From positions 3,213,494 to 3,277,493 of the forward strand of contig NZ_MPPL01000001.1 in assembly GCF_001911425.1 (NCBI RefSeq): a stretch of 64,000 bases of DNA. The letters are read 5' to 3'. Both the position numbers and the translations under genes were made by a program. The notes beneath the pieces are model-generated. The model did not search any database. It was not told the DNA's origin and saw nothing but the letters and a program-made list of their open reading frames with translations. Below are positions 18,159 through 28,159 of this stretch, one piece after another. Within the stretch, counting starts at the first letter, position 1. The number at the start of each line of letters is the position of its first letter. The DNA comes from Mucilaginibacter polytrichastri (GTDB taxonomy: Bacteria > Bacteroidota > Bacteroidia > Sphingobacteriales > Sphingobacteriaceae).

Positions 18159-21100
18159 ATGAAAACTACTGTAACCCGTAATCTGCAAATTGGATTCGGC
18201 CTTTCATTGCTGTTGCTCATCATCAGCTCTATAGTTTCGTACATCAGCATTACAAACCTGCTCGCCAGCTCGCAAATGGTTGACCATAGCAGCAGCGTTA
18301 TCCAATCGCTCGAAACGGTAATATCAACCATGAAAGATGCCGAAACAGGCCAGCGTGGCTATTTATTAACCAGCCGGGACGAATTTCTGGAACCGTATAA
18401 CGGCTCTTATGAAAAAGCATTGTTAAACACTAACAGAGCTCAGGATTTAACTACAGACAATGCCCGGCAACAAGAAAATGTGAGAGCGATAAAACAGATC
18501 ATGCTGAAAAGGATGACCGTGCTGGAACAACTAATAAACAAAAAAAGATCGGGGCAGGTTGTTACTGTTGATGACCTGCGCCAGGGCAAAGCCAATATGG
18601 ATGCCTTACGTGTAGCCGTTGCCACCATGGAGCACGACGAAAATGCGATGTTGGTGGAGCGTACTGCCAGGCTTAAACAATTTTCGGCCTTTACACCAGT
18701 TGTAATAGTGTTTGCGGCTATCCTGTCAATTATAATTTCGATATTCTCTTACTTTAAAGTAACCAGTGATTTGGCCGAGCGTAACCGTTTGCAAAAAGCG
18801 CTGGAAGATAAAGATATTGAAACATCACACCGTATTGGTGTAATACAAGGTATTGCCGATAAAATATCTAACGGCGAATATGAGATTAGGGTTGTTGACA
18901 AAGAGAAAGACACCTTGGGCAGCCTGGCTGTTTCTTTAAATAAAATGGCCGAATCGCTCGATTTCTCTTTTACCAAACTCTCTGACAATGAATGGCTGCA
19001 AACCGGTATTGCCCAGCTTAACGACCGTATGGTGGGCGAAAAAGATGTAGCCGAAGTAGCTAATGATATACTTGATTTTGTGGCTACCTATACCAAAAGC
19101 CAGGTAGGTGCCTTTTATACTTTTGAAAACCATGTGCTAAGACTGCAAAGCGGTTATGCCTTAAATACAAATGTCAATAAATTGATCCCCGCAGGCGAAG
19201 GCATACTAGGGCAGGTTGCCGCCAGCGGCAAGCAAATATTTTTGAACGATATTGATCCTGATTATATTTCTGTAAGCCACGGTACCGGTGGTATTAAACC
19301 TAAGAATGTAATAGCCATCCCGGTATTTCAAGACAATAAGGTGCGTGGTGTTATTGAGCTGGCCTCTATTAATGGCTACACCGAACGCAAATTCGATTTC
19401 TTACGCACAGTAGCGGGTAACATCGGCATTGCCATAGTAAGTGCGCAAAACCGCAAAAAAATGCAGGAGCTGCTGGAAGAAACCCAGGCACAGTCTGAAG
19501 AGTTACAGGCACAGCACAGCGAACTCGAAAACCTGAACACCGAGCTGGAGGCGCATACCCAGCGCTTGCAAACATCAGAAGAAGAGCTGCGCGTACAGCA
19601 GGAAGAACTACAGCAAACCAACGGCGAACTGGAAGAACGCAACAAAATTATCAACGAGCGTAACACAGAGATACAGCGTAAAGCGGCAGAACTGGAACAA
19701 ACTACCCGGTACAAGTCTGAGTTTATGGCTAACATGTCGCACGAGTTGCGCACGCCGCTAAACTCTATCCTGTTATTGTCGAGATACCTGTCTGAGAATA
19801 CAGAAGAAAACTTAACCGAAGAGCAAACCGAATCTGCAAGGGTGATACTTAACTCTGGCAATGGTTTATTGGATTTGATTGATGAGTTGCTGGACCTTTC
19901 TAAAATAGAAGCAGGTAAAATGGAACTCGAATATGAGAACATCCATCTGGCCGGTGTGGCATCAGATATGCAATCGCTGTTTAGCCCTATTGCCCGCGAA
20001 AAGAAACTGGAACTTATTATCGACAATAAATTTAAAGCTACTGATACCTTCGAGACCGATAAGATGCGCCTGGAGCAGATTATCAAAAACCTGATGAGTA
20101 ACGCGCTTAAGTTTACAGCCACGGGATCTGTTAAGTTAACGATCCAGCCTTCGGCAGATGATGCTTCAACGATCGAATTTTCTGTCGAAGATACAGGCGT
20201 AGGTATCCCTAAAGACAAGCAAGAAATGGTTTTCGAGGCATTCAAACAAGCCGATGGTTCAACCAAGCGTAAGTTTGGCGGTACAGGTTTAGGTCTGTCT
20301 ATCAGCCGCGAACTGGCCCGCTTGTTAGGCGGCGAAATTAAGCTAACCAGCGAACCGGGCACAGGTAGCAACTTTACCGTAATTATACCTAAAGTAAAAC
20401 CTGCTACCGTGCCGTTACCGCAACCCTTGCGTATAGACACACCAGCTACAGTTGTTGAAGAGGTAAAAGCAGGCGACCGCGTAAAGCACCTATCGCCTAC
20501 GATACCAAACGATATTGATGACGACCGCGAAAGCATTGTTACAGGCGATAAGATCATTTTAATTATTGAAGATGATACCGCATTTGCTAAAGCACTGCTG
20601 GGCTTTACCCGCCAGCGCGGCTACAAAGGCGTAATTACCGTACGTGGCGACCAGGGAGTAGAAATGGCCCTTAAATATCGCCCGCTGGCAATACTGCTCG
20701 ACCTGCAATTACCAGTTATGGATGGCTGGGAGGTAATGGAAGCGTTGAAAAACAACCCACTCACCAAGCCTATCCCGGTGCATATTATGTCATCTATGGA
20801 AGCTAAAAAAGAAAGCCGCCTGCGTGGCGCTGTCGACTTTATTAATAAGCCGGTTGCCATGGAGCAGATGAAGCAGATGTTTACCAAGCTTGAAGATGCC
20901 TTAAGCCGAAGCCCAAAAAAGGTGCTGATTGTGGAAGAGAATGCCAAACATGCTAAAGCGCTGGCTTACTTCCTGGAGAGCTTTAATGTATCAGCTACCG
21001 TATCAAGCAGCGTGAGTGATGGTGTAAACACACTTAAAAACAACGAGGTTGACTGCGTGATATTAGATATGGGCCTCCCGGACAAAAATGCCTATGAAAC

Positions 21101-21725
21101 GCTGGAAGTTGTAAAACAAAATCCGGGATTAGAAAACCTGCCGATTATTGTTTTTACGGGCAAAAACCTGTCATCGGCAGAAGAAGGCCGTATTAAGCAA
21201 TATGCAGACTCCATCGTGGTTAAAACGGCCCACTCCTACCAGCGAATACTGGATGAAGTAGCTTTGTTTATGCACCTGGTAGAAGAAACTACAACTAAAC
21301 CCAATATATCGCGCACTAACAATAACGGCCCGCTTAATGAGGTACTAAAAGATAAAACCGTGCTGATTGCCGATGACGATGTACGCAACATTTTTTCGCT
21401 CACCAAATCGCTCGAGAAGCACCAGATGCGCGTAATATCTGCCACAGACGGTAAAGAGGCCTTGCAGCAGTTGCAAAATCACCCCGAAACCTCGATCGTA
21501 TTAATGGATATGATGATGCCCGAGATGGATGGCTACGAAAGTACCAGCAAAATAAGGCAGAACCCTCGGTTTAAAAACCTGCCGGTTATTGCCGTAACCG
21601 CCAAAGCCATGATGGGCGACCGCGAAAAATGCATTAGCGCGGGTGCATCAGATTATATCTCTAAACCGGTTGATATTGATCAGCTGGTATCGTTGCTGCG
21701 TGTATGGCTATATGATAAAAACTAA
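18159..21725 (+). CDS. Hybrid histidine kinase: CHASE3-HAMP-GAF-HisKA-HATPase followed by three REC domains
   Basis: CHASE3-like N-terminus (MKDAETGQRGYLLTSRDEFLEPY), GAF-like region, coiled coil, MSHELRTPLNSILLLSRYL, FGGTGLGLSISRELA, then three REC domains (LLDLQLPVMDGWEV; ILDMGLPDKNAYETL; LMDMMMPEMDGYEST). Confidence 0.92.
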   Translation: MKTTVTRNLQIGFGLSLLLLIISSIVSYISITNLLASSQMVDHSSSVIQSLETVISTMKDAETGQRGYLLTSRDEFLEPYNGSYEKALLNTNRAQDLTTDNARQQENVRAIKQIMLKRMTVLEQLINKKRSGQVVTVDDLRQGKANMDALRVAVATMEHDENAMLVERTARLKQFSAFTPVVIVFAAILSIIISIFSYFKVTSDLAERNRLQKALEDKDIETSHRIGVIQGIADKISNGEYEIRVVDKEKDTLGSLAVSLNKMAESLDFSFTKLSDNEWLQTGIAQLNDRMVGEKDVAEVANDILDFVATYTKSQVGAFYTFENHVLRLQSGYALNTNVNKLIPAGEGILGQVAASGKQIFLNDIDPDYISVSHGTGGIKPKNVIAIPVFQDNKVRGVIELASINGYTERKFDFLRTVAGNIGIAIVSAQNRKKMQELLEETQAQSEELQAQHSELENLNTELEAHTQRLQTSEEELRVQQEELQQTNGELEERNKIINERNTEIQRKAAELEQTTRYKSEFMANMSHELRTPLNSILLLSRYLSENTEENLTEEQTESARVILNSGNGLLDLIDELLDLSKIEAGKMELEYENIHLAGVASDMQSLFSPIAREKKLELIIDNKFKATDTFETDKMRLEQIIKNLMSNALKFTATGSVKLTIQPSADDASTIEFSVEDTGVGIPKDKQEMVFEAFKQADGSTKRKFGGTGLGLSISRELARLLGGEIKLTSEPGTGSNFTVIIPKVKPATVPLPQPLRIDTPATVVEEVKAGDRVKHLSPTIPNDIDDDRESIVTGDKIILIIEDDTAFAKALLGFTRQRGYKGVITVRGDQGVEMALKYRPLAILLDLQLPVMDGWEVMEALKNNPLTKPIPVHIMSSMEAKKESRLRGAVDFINKPVAMEQMKQMFTKLEDALSRSPKKVLIVEENAKHAKALAYFLESFNVSATVSSSVSDGVNTLKNNEVDCVILDMGLPDKNAYETLEVVKQNPGLENLPIIVFTGKNLSSAEEGRIKQYADSIVVKTAHSYQRILDEVALFMHLVEETTTKPNISRTNNNGPLNEVLKDKTVLIADDDVRNIFSLTKSLEKHQMRVISATDGKEALQQLQNHPETSIVLMDMMMPEMDGYESTSKIRQNPRFKNLPVIAVTAKAMMGDREKCISAGASDYISKPVDIDQLVSLLRVWLYDKN

Positions 21726-21734
21726 ATTCTGGTT

Positions 21735-22115
21735 ATGACCACTACTCCCAATGCCAAAAAAGTACTGATTGTGGATGACGATACCCGCAATATTTTTGCG
21801 TTGAGCCTCACTTTACGATCAAAAGGCTATGCCTGCCTGTCATCAACCGATGCCGTAAAAGCTATTGATATGATACAACAAGATGATAGCATTGGTGTTG
21901 TATTGATGGATATGATGATGCCCGAAATGGATGGATATGAAGCGCTGGGCCGCATACGCGGTAATAAACAAATACAGGATATACCTGTATTTGCCGTAAC
22001 GGCCCAGGCTATGCCCGGCGACAGGGAGAAATGCCTGGAAGCAGGTGCTAATGCCTACATATCCAAACCAGTTAATGTGGATTTGTTGATTGATTTGCTA
22101 AACACTTACTTATAA
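21735..22115 (+). CDS. Single-domain response regulator
   Basis: VLIVDDDTRNIFALSLTLRSKGY...VLMDMMMPEMDGYEAL...ISKPVNVDLL. Confidence 0.92.
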   Translation: MTTTPNAKKVLIVDDDTRNIFALSLTLRSKGYACLSSTDAVKAIDMIQQDDSIGVVLMDMMMPEMDGYEALGRIRGNKQIQDIPVFAVTAQAMPGDREKCLEAGANAYISKPVNVDLLIDLLNTYL

Positions 22116-22119
22116 TTAA

Positions 22120-22938
22120 ATGGATACCCCCGTCGGTGAACAGGAAATAAAACTATTACTAAACGATTTGATCGAGCTGTATGGCTATGACTTTACAGAC
22201 TATGCTAAAGCTTCGTTAAAAAGAAGGATAAACCGCCTGTTTACACTCGATCGCTTTCCGAGCTTTGCAGAATTTAGATACCGCCTGTGTAACGATGCTG
22301 ATTATGCTAAACGCTTTGTAGAACAGCTTACAGTTAATGTAACCGAAATGTTCCGCGACCCTAAATTTTATCAAAACCTGCGCGAGCATGTTTTGCCTGT
22401 GCTAGCTACCTACCCTTTTATCAGGATCTGGCATGCGGGATGTTCTACAGGTGAAGAAGTTTTTTCGATGGCTATTTTACTTAAAGAAGCCAATTTACTG
22501 CATAAGTCACTGTTATATGCTACAGACCTTAACTCGCAAGTTTTACAAAAGGCCACCACCGGGATATTCCCCATGAGCCAGATGAAACAGTACTCAGAAA
22601 ACTACATTGCAGCAGGTGGGAAAGAGGATTTTTCCCGTTATTATACGGCCAGTTATAATGTAGTTAAGTTTGATGAGGAGCTGAGCCAAAGGATGGTTTT
22701 TTCGACACATAATTTAGTATCAGAAAGCTCTTTTAATCAGTTTCAACTCATTATGTGTAGAAATGTACTTATTTATTTCGAAAAAGAGCTTCAAGGCAGG
22801 GTTTTTGCGCTTTTTGATGATAGCCTGGAAAACTTAGGATTTTTGGCACTTGGCAGTAAAGAAACATTAAAACTGTCACCCATTATTTCTAAATACCGGC
22901 AGGAAGGTAAAGAAAAAATATGGCGCAAAATTCACTAA
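22120..22938 (+). CDS. CheR-type protein-glutamate O-methyltransferase
   Basis: VNVTEMFRDPKFY, IRIWHAGCSTGEEVFSMAI, LIMCRNVLIYFEK. Confidence 0.92.
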   Translation: MDTPVGEQEIKLLLNDLIELYGYDFTDYAKASLKRRINRLFTLDRFPSFAEFRYRLCNDADYAKRFVEQLTVNVTEMFRDPKFYQNLREHVLPVLATYPFIRIWHAGCSTGEEVFSMAILLKEANLLHKSLLYATDLNSQVLQKATTGIFPMSQMKQYSENYIAAGGKEDFSRYYTASYNVVKFDEELSQRMVFSTHNLVSESSFNQFQLIMCRNVLIYFEKELQGRVFALFDDSLENLGFLALGSKETLKLSPIISKYRQEGKEKIWRKIH

Positions 22939-23501
22939 CTGATTTTCAAAAAAAAATTGTTGTTATTGGTGGCTCTGCTGGGAGTTTGCAAGTTATACTG
23001 CATATTTTAACCTACCTGCGCCCCGATTTAAACATCCCAGTTGTTATTATTTTGCACCGTAAAAACGACTCGGATTCGAGCCTGAGCCAGTTAATGGGCT
23101 TACGTACAAGCCTGCCCGTAAAAGAGGCCGATGATAAAGAAGCCATACTACCGGGCCATATATACCTTGCCCCTGCCGATTATCATTTATTGATAGAAAC
23201 AGACGGCTATTTTTCTTTAGACGACTCTGAAAAAATAAACTTTTCACGCCCCAGTATCGACGTTACCTTCCAAACCGCAGCCGAAGCGTATGGGGCAGGT
23301 GTAACCGGTATCCTGCTGTCGGGCGCAAATGCCGATGGTGTAGAAGGCTTGGAAATTATTAAATCACTTAAAGGAATAATTGCCGTGCAAGACCCTAAAA
23401 CAGCCCAGGTACCTTATATGCCCCAACATGCTGTTGATAGCTTGCCTGTAGACCATTTACTTACCATTGAGCAGATCCCCGGTTTTATTAACCGGCTCTA
23501 A
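22920..23501 (+). CDS. CheB-type methylesterase (catalytic domain only)
   Basis: VVIGGSAGSLQVILHIL, VVIILHRKND, GHIYLAPADYHLLIE, GILLSGANADGVEGL. Confidence 0.9.
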   Translation: MAQNSLTDFQKKIVVIGGSAGSLQVILHILTYLRPDLNIPVVIILHRKNDSDSSLSQLMGLRTSLPVKEADDKEAILPGHIYLAPADYHLLIETDGYFSLDDSEKINFSRPSIDVTFQTAAEAYGAGVTGILLSGANADGVEGLEIIKSLKGIIAVQDPKTAQVPYMPQHAVDSLPVDHLLTIEQIPGFINRL

Positions 23502-24014
23502 CCTGCCCGCTTTTAAAACTGTTACAGTAACTAACAATTGCCCTGTATGCCGCATGGTATGCTCTGCCACATGCACCAGCAGACCCATTACTGTTGATGG
23601 TAAATTTTTACGGCCTACGCCCCTGTATTGCGTCAAAATACTTTCATCAATGCGGCTTAACTGCCGTAACGATAGTTGAACCGCCAAGGCAAATGTGTTC
23701 ACTAATTGACCGGATGTAACACTTTCTTCAAACTTACCCTCTTCTGCCAGATACTCGAGCTGTGCCGGGCTTAATTGTTTATTGTTGGCATAAGTAAACA
23801 ACCTATCGAGCACGCCGGCCATGTGCTGTAAATGAAAAGCAGGCGATGCCATACCGGCTACCCTTTTCCACAATAATTCTTCTGGAAAGTTCTGCATTAA
23901 AGTCTCTATTTCTTCGCTGGCCTGCATTAAGGCGTGCGCTACAGGTTGTAATAATTCGGTTATATCATCCAGTGGTCCGCGTAACCATACTTCGGGCAAA
24001 TTTTCTGCGCTCAT
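23457..24014 (-). CDS. DinB family protein
   Basis: 185 aa; FHLQHMAGVLDRLFTYA ... LLVHVAEHTMRHTGQLL, His arrangement typical of DinB. Overlaps the cheB-like 3' end convergently. Confidence 0.8.
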   Translation of the reverse strand: MSAENLPEVWLRGPLDDITELLQPVAHALMQASEEIETLMQNFPEELLWKRVAGMASPAFHLQHMAGVLDRLFTYANNKQLSPAQLEYLAEEGKFEESVTSGQLVNTFALAVQLSLRQLSRIDESILTQYRGVGRKNLPSTVMGLLVHVAEHTMRHTGQLLVTVTVLKAGRLEPVNKTGDLLNGK

Positions 24015-24122
24015 GGTTCAAATTTAACAATGCTGGCTTATCATTTTCAACATAAAAATAACCTGCTTAAAACTTTATGGTATTATGATTGCTATAGTTG
24101 GCACATACAACTAATTTAATAA

Positions 24123-25664
24123 ATGGAACATATTACTCATAAACTAAAAAAAGCGCCCGTTAGCTTATTACTAATGGTGTGCGCTTTACTCTTGCTAACC
24201 GTAGAAAGCTGTAAAAAGAAGCGTTCTGACATGGCAAATGCGCTTTACAAAATTACGCCCAACAAAGCGTTCAAAAACATTACCCCCGAAGGCCTTACTC
24301 CCGTGTTTCAAAAAGTACTGGCCGATGAAAAGAAAAACCTCACCAATCCGCAACAGATTGCAGCTTTTTACGCACAGAATGAATATGATCCAATTTATGT
24401 GATGGATCATTTAGGTAACAATGACCTAAAATCTTTTAACACGTATTTACAAAAAGCAGGCGAGCACGGCCTCGATCCAAAAATATTTAATGCCCAGGCT
24501 TATAACGCCCTGTTGAATAAGTTTTACGACAAAACCGCTATTAAAACTACTGATGAAGCCTACCACGATATGGCCGAGCTGGAGGTGATGACGGCTAATG
24601 TACTCATCAATTATTCAAACGCGTTACAATTTGGTTTAATTAGTCCGCGCCGTATTTATGCACGTTATTTCACTAAAACTTTGCGCCCCGATAGTAACTC
24701 GGTTAATCAGGTTTTGGGCATAAAAAATATCAAGACTTACCTGGATAGCATTCAGCCTAAAAACCCGCAATATATAGCTTTACAAAAAGCATTAGCCGCC
24801 GGTAATACCGCACCAGGATTAACCAAAGAAGAAACAGACCGTATTATTAAAGTGAATCTGGAACGCCTGCGCTGGAAAAATAAACCATCGGAAGACAAAT
24901 ATGTGGTTGTAAACATCCCCGATTTCCGTTTGGATGTAATGGAAGGTGGAAAATCATCCCTCAATATGAAAGTTTGCGTAGGCGAAGGCCGTAATAAGGA
25001 TTATACCAATAACCTGGTTGAGTATGATGACAGCGACAAAACAGATCGTCCATTCTCGCGCGAAACACCGCAGTTAAACAGCCTGATCTACGAAGCACAG
25101 GTAAACCCGATCTGGAATATCCCTCAAAGCATTGTAAATAAAGAAATTGTAAAGCATGCCGGAGACGATCCATATTACCTGGATAACAACAATATAGAAG
25201 TTTACCAGAATGGCAAAAAACTGGAAGACACCGAGAATATTAAATGGGGTTCTGAAGATCTCACCAAATACGAGTTTAAACAAAAACCGGGCGATGATAA
25301 CTCGTTGGGTAAGATTAAATTCTTGTTCCCTAATAAAAGCAGTGTTTATTTGCATGATACACCAGCAAAAGCTGCATTCGGCCTAAAAATGCGTGCGGTA
25401 AGCCATGGCTGCGTGCGTTTGGAAAAACCGCTTGATTTGGCACACAGCCTGTTTGGTGATGGTGACAAATACGAAATGATTAAGCAATTTATGAGCGAAG
25501 ACAACCCGAAACCTACAGATGTTGCCTTACCTAAAAAAGTACCGGTATACATTACCTACGTTACCTGCTGGGCCGACGAAACCGGCACCCTACAGTACCG
25601 CCCGGATGTATATGGTTTAGATATTGTGCTTTTTGCACACATGCAGAAATTTCTGGGAATTTAA
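24123..25664 (+). CDS. L,D-transpeptidase family protein (YcbB-like)
   Basis: Lipoprotein-like N-terminus; C-terminal YkuD domain with YLHDTPAKAAFGLKMRAVSHGCVRLEKPLDLA. Confidence 0.9.
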   Translation: MEHITHKLKKAPVSLLLMVCALLLLTVESCKKKRSDMANALYKITPNKAFKNITPEGLTPVFQKVLADEKKNLTNPQQIAAFYAQNEYDPIYVMDHLGNNDLKSFNTYLQKAGEHGLDPKIFNAQAYNALLNKFYDKTAIKTTDEAYHDMAELEVMTANVLINYSNALQFGLISPRRIYARYFTKTLRPDSNSVNQVLGIKNIKTYLDSIQPKNPQYIALQKALAAGNTAPGLTKEETDRIIKVNLERLRWKNKPSEDKYVVVNIPDFRLDVMEGGKSSLNMKVCVGEGRNKDYTNNLVEYDDSDKTDRPFSRETPQLNSLIYEAQVNPIWNIPQSIVNKEIVKHAGDDPYYLDNNNIEVYQNGKKLEDTENIKWGSEDLTKYEFKQKPGDDNSLGKIKFLFPNKSSVYLHDTPAKAAFGLKMRAVSHGCVRLEKPLDLAHSLFGDGDKYEMIKQFMSEDNPKPTDVALPKKVPVYITYVTCWADETGTLQYRPDVYGLDIVLFAHMQKFLGI

Positions 25665-25720
25665 AATATCAATGGCGGTGGCCTGCCCACCTTACGCAGC
25701 ATGCGACATCCGTTAAATTG

Positions 25721-25758
25721 AAAAGGCCTCATATCCTATCGGATATGAGGCCTTTTTA
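25721..25758 (+). terminator. Rho-independent terminator
   Basis: AAAAGGCCTCATATCC-TATC-GGATATGAGGCCTTTTT. Confidence 0.85.
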
Positions 25759-25822
25759 TAATCCCTTACACCTAAAACTCAACATAAAAATACTTATTGA
25801 TATATTTGCATTTATAAATACA

Positions 25823-26098
25823 ATGGATATCAAACAATTTGAACGGATTTCAAAGGCACTGGGCGACCCGCATCGCATCAGGATTATGCAGCAAGTGGGC
25901 AAATCGCCCGGTTGCATGCAGTGTGCCGATATTGTAGAGATGATTGATTTGACACAATCTGCCATATCTCACCACATCAAACAACTAACTGAATCGGGCC
26001 TTTTGATTGCCGAAAAACAGGGGCGAAATATTAAATATGCCGTCGACAAAGATGTTGTTGATACTTACACAAAATTTTTGCAACAATTAAAAGGTTAA
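25823..26098 (+). CDS. ArsR/SmtB-family helix-turn-helix regulator
   Basis: MDIKQFERISKALGDPHRIRIMQQV...DLTQSAISHHIKQLTESGLLIAEKQGRNIKYAVD. The tracked start at 25718 falls in the upstream terminator, so 25823 is preferred. Confidence 0.88.
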   Translation: MDIKQFERISKALGDPHRIRIMQQVGKSPGCMQCADIVEMIDLTQSAISHHIKQLTESGLLIAEKQGRNIKYAVDKDVVDTYTKFLQQLKG

Positions 26099-26100
26099 AA

Positions 26101-26148
26101 AAAATTACATTAATACATCAAAGTATTTGAATGTATTAATGTAATTTT
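26101..26148. promoter_or_regulatory. 18-bp perfect inverted repeat between arsR-like and SDR genes (operator or weak terminator)
   Basis: AAAATTACATTAATACAT (26101-26118) ... ATGTATTAATGTAATTTT (26131-26148), 12-nt spacer. Confidence 0.7.
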
Positions 26149-26219
26149 ACTTCAGTTTTATTGATGTACGCAATAGAACGATCAAATACATTCAAACATT
26201 TAAATAATTAGATTTTAAA

Positions 26220-26972
26220 ATGGACTTAAATTTAAAAGGGAAAGTAGCCGTAGTAACGGGCGCTTCTAAAGGTATAGGCGCAGGTATTGCCAAAGCATTA
26301 GCCGCCGAAGGTGTAAGTGTTATTGTAAACTATGCAAGCAGCCAGGCTGATGCTGATAACGTAGTTACAGCCATTACCAATGCTGGTGGTAAAGCAACTG
26401 CAGTAAAAGCCAGTGTAGATAACGCTGCCGAAGTAGCACAACTATTTGCAACCGCCGGCCAAACCTATGGCAAGGTTGATATTGTTGTAAATAATGCAGG
26501 TGTTTATCAATTTGCACCTATAGAGGGTGTAACAGAAGATGAGTTTCACCGCCAGTTTAATATCAACGTATTAGGCCCAATCCTTACCACTCAGGAAGCC
26601 TTGAAATACATCCCGGCAACAGGTGGCAGCATTATTAACATCAGCTCTGTAGCCAGTACTGCACGTACGCATAGTGCCAGTGTTTATTCGGCCACAAAAG
26701 GAGCTTTAGATACCCTGACAAGAGTATTGGCTGTAGAATTAGGCCCTAAAAACATCAGGGTAAATGTTGTTGCGCCGGGGCCTGTAGAAACAGAAGGTTT
26801 TGTAACAGCCGGTGTAAAAGGCAGCGAAATGGAAGCCAGCTTTATTGCAACCACCCCGCTCGGCCGCGTTGGCCAGCCATTGGATATTGCCAAAGTAGTT
26901 ACCTTCCTGGCATCTGATGCTTCCGGATGGATCACTGCCGAAAGACTTGTCGCTTCTGGTGGGTTAATTTAA
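26220..26972 (+). CDS. SDR family oxidoreductase
   Basis: VTGASKGIGAGIAKAL, NNAGVYQF, YSATKGALDTLTRVLAVELGPKNIRVNVVAPGPVETEG. Confidence 0.93.
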   Translation: MDLNLKGKVAVVTGASKGIGAGIAKALAAEGVSVIVNYASSQADADNVVTAITNAGGKATAVKASVDNAAEVAQLFATAGQTYGKVDIVVNNAGVYQFAPIEGVTEDEFHRQFNINVLGPILTTQEALKYIPATGGSIINISSVASTARTHSASVYSATKGALDTLTRVLAVELGPKNIRVNVVAPGPVETEGFVTAGVKGSEMEASFIATTPLGRVGQPLDIAKVVTFLASDASGWITAERLVASGGLI

Positions 26973-27033
26973 TATTATTGGCATTGAGTTAATAGTGGCA
27001 ATGCCGCTAACTTGTACAACCGAGACACGTTAT

Positions 27034-27112
27034 CATTCTGAACATCGTGAAGAATCTTCTTCGATTGGTTACAGTGTGCATATTTCAGAAGATCCTTCAA
27101 GTAACCAGAACG
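27034..27112. repeat. Degenerate intergenic inverted repeat (CATTCTGAACATCGTGAAGAATCTTCT type)
   Basis: CATTCTGAACATCGTGAAGAATCTTCT versus reverse complement of AGAAGATCCTTCAAGTAACCAGAACG, imperfect. Confidence 0.4.
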
Positions 27113-27132
27113 CCAGCAAGTCACAAAAAACA

Positions 27133-27160
27133 AAAGCCTCCCGATGTACCGGGAGGCTTT
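27133..27160. terminator. Bidirectional terminator between convergent genes
   Basis: AAAGCCTCCCG-ATGTAC-CGGGAGGCTTT. Confidence 0.85.
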
Positions 27161-27184
27161 GTATTTTATTTAGTGTTAGTAAAC

Positions 27185-27988
27185 TTATAATCTTGCACTT
27201 AAAACAGGGCGCGACGCAGTATCGGGAACAGCAAAGCTCGCGGCCAGATTAGTATTCAAATATTTTGAATTATATTTAGTATCCGGGCCATTGATAAAAA
27301 TCATCGTTTTTCCCTTCAAAGTACCTATCACCTGGTTAATTACATCGGGCGATACAGCAGGGCAACCAAAACTGCGGCCTATACGGCCTAATTGGTTTAT
27401 AGTACCCTGGCATACATAATCTGCAGCATGTAATACAATGGCACGTTCGCGGGCCTTGTCGTTAAAGCCGTTATCCATACCATCCAATCTTAATGAGCGG
27501 CCATGTTTACCTACGTAAATATCATCTGTAACGTAAAAGCCTAAGCTGCTTTGATGCGATTCTTCGTTGTTAGAGAAATGATCGGCCAAATCATTGCCAC
27601 TACCCTGCCCGTGCGCTACCCATGTGTTTAACAGCAATAGTTTACTTTGCAGGTCAACTATCCACAACCGTTTTTCGTGGCTGGGTTTGTTAAAATCGAC
27701 AACAGTTAAAATATTACTGCTAAAAGGCAGTTTGTGCGCCAGTTTAAGATTATAAAAACCTGTAATTGCCTTTTGAAAAGTACCCAGATCAAGGCCCGAA
27801 TTTTGCAATCCGGCGGCTTTGTAAACATCAGATACCATATTGTCAAAACGCACTTCACTTGTTAAGGAAGCAGTTTTCGTGGTATTATTGGCATTAACTG
27901 TGCTACTATCAACTGCGGCTTTAAAGCTTACAGTAATTATCATACACAATACCAGAACGCTAGTTATCCACCAAAATGTTTTCTTCAT
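27185..27988 (-). CDS. Murein L,D-transpeptidase catalytic domain family protein
   Basis: LWIVDLQSKLLLLNTWVAHGQGSG...SLGFYVTDDIYVGKHGRSLRLDGMDNGFNDKARERAIVLHAADYV...LGRSFGCPAVSPDV. Confidence 0.88.
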   Translation of the reverse strand: MKKTFWWITSVLVLCMIITVSFKAAVDSSTVNANNTTKTASLTSEVRFDNMVSDVYKAAGLQNSGLDLGTFQKAITGFYNLKLAHKLPFSSNILTVVDFNKPSHEKRLWIVDLQSKLLLLNTWVAHGQGSGNDLADHFSNNEESHQSSLGFYVTDDIYVGKHGRSLRLDGMDNGFNDKARERAIVLHAADYVCQGTINQLGRIGRSFGCPAVSPDVINQVIGTLKGKTMIFINGPDTKYNSKYLNTNLAASFAVPDTASRPVLSARL

Positions 27989-28159
27989 TTTTTGCTTTTT
28001 GAGTAAATCAATAAGTTTAAATTAGAACAGGCTTATCAGGTTTATTATTGTAGAGGTATGATACAAATATACCTTTTTACATATAATCCACCGTCACGGC
28101 AGTCTCATTAATATCCTAAAGTTAAATAATTATTTCAAAAAGAAAAAACTAAAGGGTAA

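Noticed and set aside
19376-20557. 393-aa minus-strand ORF
   Set aside because: Antisense to the hybrid histidine kinase, Ser-rich low-complexity translation, no recognisable domain; the sense protein is clearly real.
25718-25822. N-terminal extension of the ArsR-like ORF
   Set aside because: Starts within a strong terminator; HTH family members start at MDIKQFERISKAL.
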